From Candidatus Latescibacterota bacterium (GTDB lineage: Bacteria; Latescibacterota; 4484-107): 5,687 nucleotides of DNA. This document shows positions 5,633 to 5,687 of this stretch, piece by piece. The DNA is taken from assembly GCA_030613045.1 (NCBI GenBank), contig JAUWMS010000208.1:1-5687 (forward strand). The letters are read 5' to 3'. Each line of letters begins with the position of its first letter. Position 1 is the stretch's first letter. The position numbers were made by a program, and so were the translations under genes. The notes under the pieces are model-generated. The model did not search any database. It had not been told where the DNA came from and saw only the letters and a list, made by a program, of their open reading frames with translations.

Positions 5633-5678
5633 TCAGGAGTCAGAAGTCAGGAGTCAGAAGTCAGGAGTCAGAAGTCAG
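5633..5678. repeat. TCAGGAG/TCAGAAG array (three 14-bp copies plus a partial) at the window edge
   Basis: Exact 14-bp units TCAGGAGTCAGAAG start at 5633, 5647 and 5661, with TCAG following at 5675. Each unit is an alternating pair of heptamers that differ by one base. It is the cleanest array in the window and belongs to the same family as the decayed array at 762-834 on the far side of the subtilase gene. The 9 bases after it leave the motif, so the array probably ends here. Confidence 0.95.
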
Positions 5679-5687
5679 CATTTCCAT

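Noticed and set aside
5633..5678. Possible CRISPR array
   Set aside because: The units are contiguous 14-mers with no spacers, and no cas gene is present.

Overview
The window comes from a GC-rich, apparently Gram-negative environmental bacterium. The large secreted protein has seven VCBS/FG-GAP-type repeats, an ASPIC/UnbV module, a dockerin-like Ca-binding pair and a FlgD-Ig/type-A-sorting-like C-terminus. I associate that set with FCB-group and neighbouring uncultured lineages (Latescibacterota, Poribacteria, Hydrogenedentota-type genomes). No rRNA or other phylogenetic marker is present, so this placement is inference only.

Layout: both genes are on the minus strand. Positions 1-644 hold the N-terminal three quarters of a CheR-type chemoreceptor methyltransferase, cut off by the window edge just inside its CRNVL motif. 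Positions 645-857 are intergenic, with a sigma70-like promoter and an array of TCAGGAG-type short repeats. Positions 858-5477 encode one 1539-residue secreted multidomain subtilase (peptidase S8). Positions 5478-5687 are its upstream region: an ATG-containing heptamer array, a near-consensus promoter flanked by a perfect 7-bp inverted repeat, a stretch with no visible feature, and a second TCAGGAG/TCAGAAG array running towards the window edge. All long plus-strand frames are antisense shadows of these two genes.

The two genes have no obvious functional link. CheR acts in the cytoplasm on chemoreceptors. The subtilase is exported and probably self-processed, and its Ca-binding propeller, dockerin-like and sorting-like modules suggest display or release at the cell surface. 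Each gene appears to have its own promoter.

The most unusual feature is the density of unrelated short tandem repeat families. They are heptamers (GATTGCG, GGTGAGT, TTCATTG/CTCATTG, TCAGGAG/TCAGAAG, GCATTTT-like), an octamer (CTCCCACT-like) and a CGCAAAG-based inverted-repeat element. Four of the seven repeat loci lie inside the subtilase reading frame without breaking it, mostly in loops or linkers. The families with stop codons in the gene's direction or near its start lie outside the gene. This looks like spreading repeat elements filtered by coding constraint, and it is the part most worth following up.
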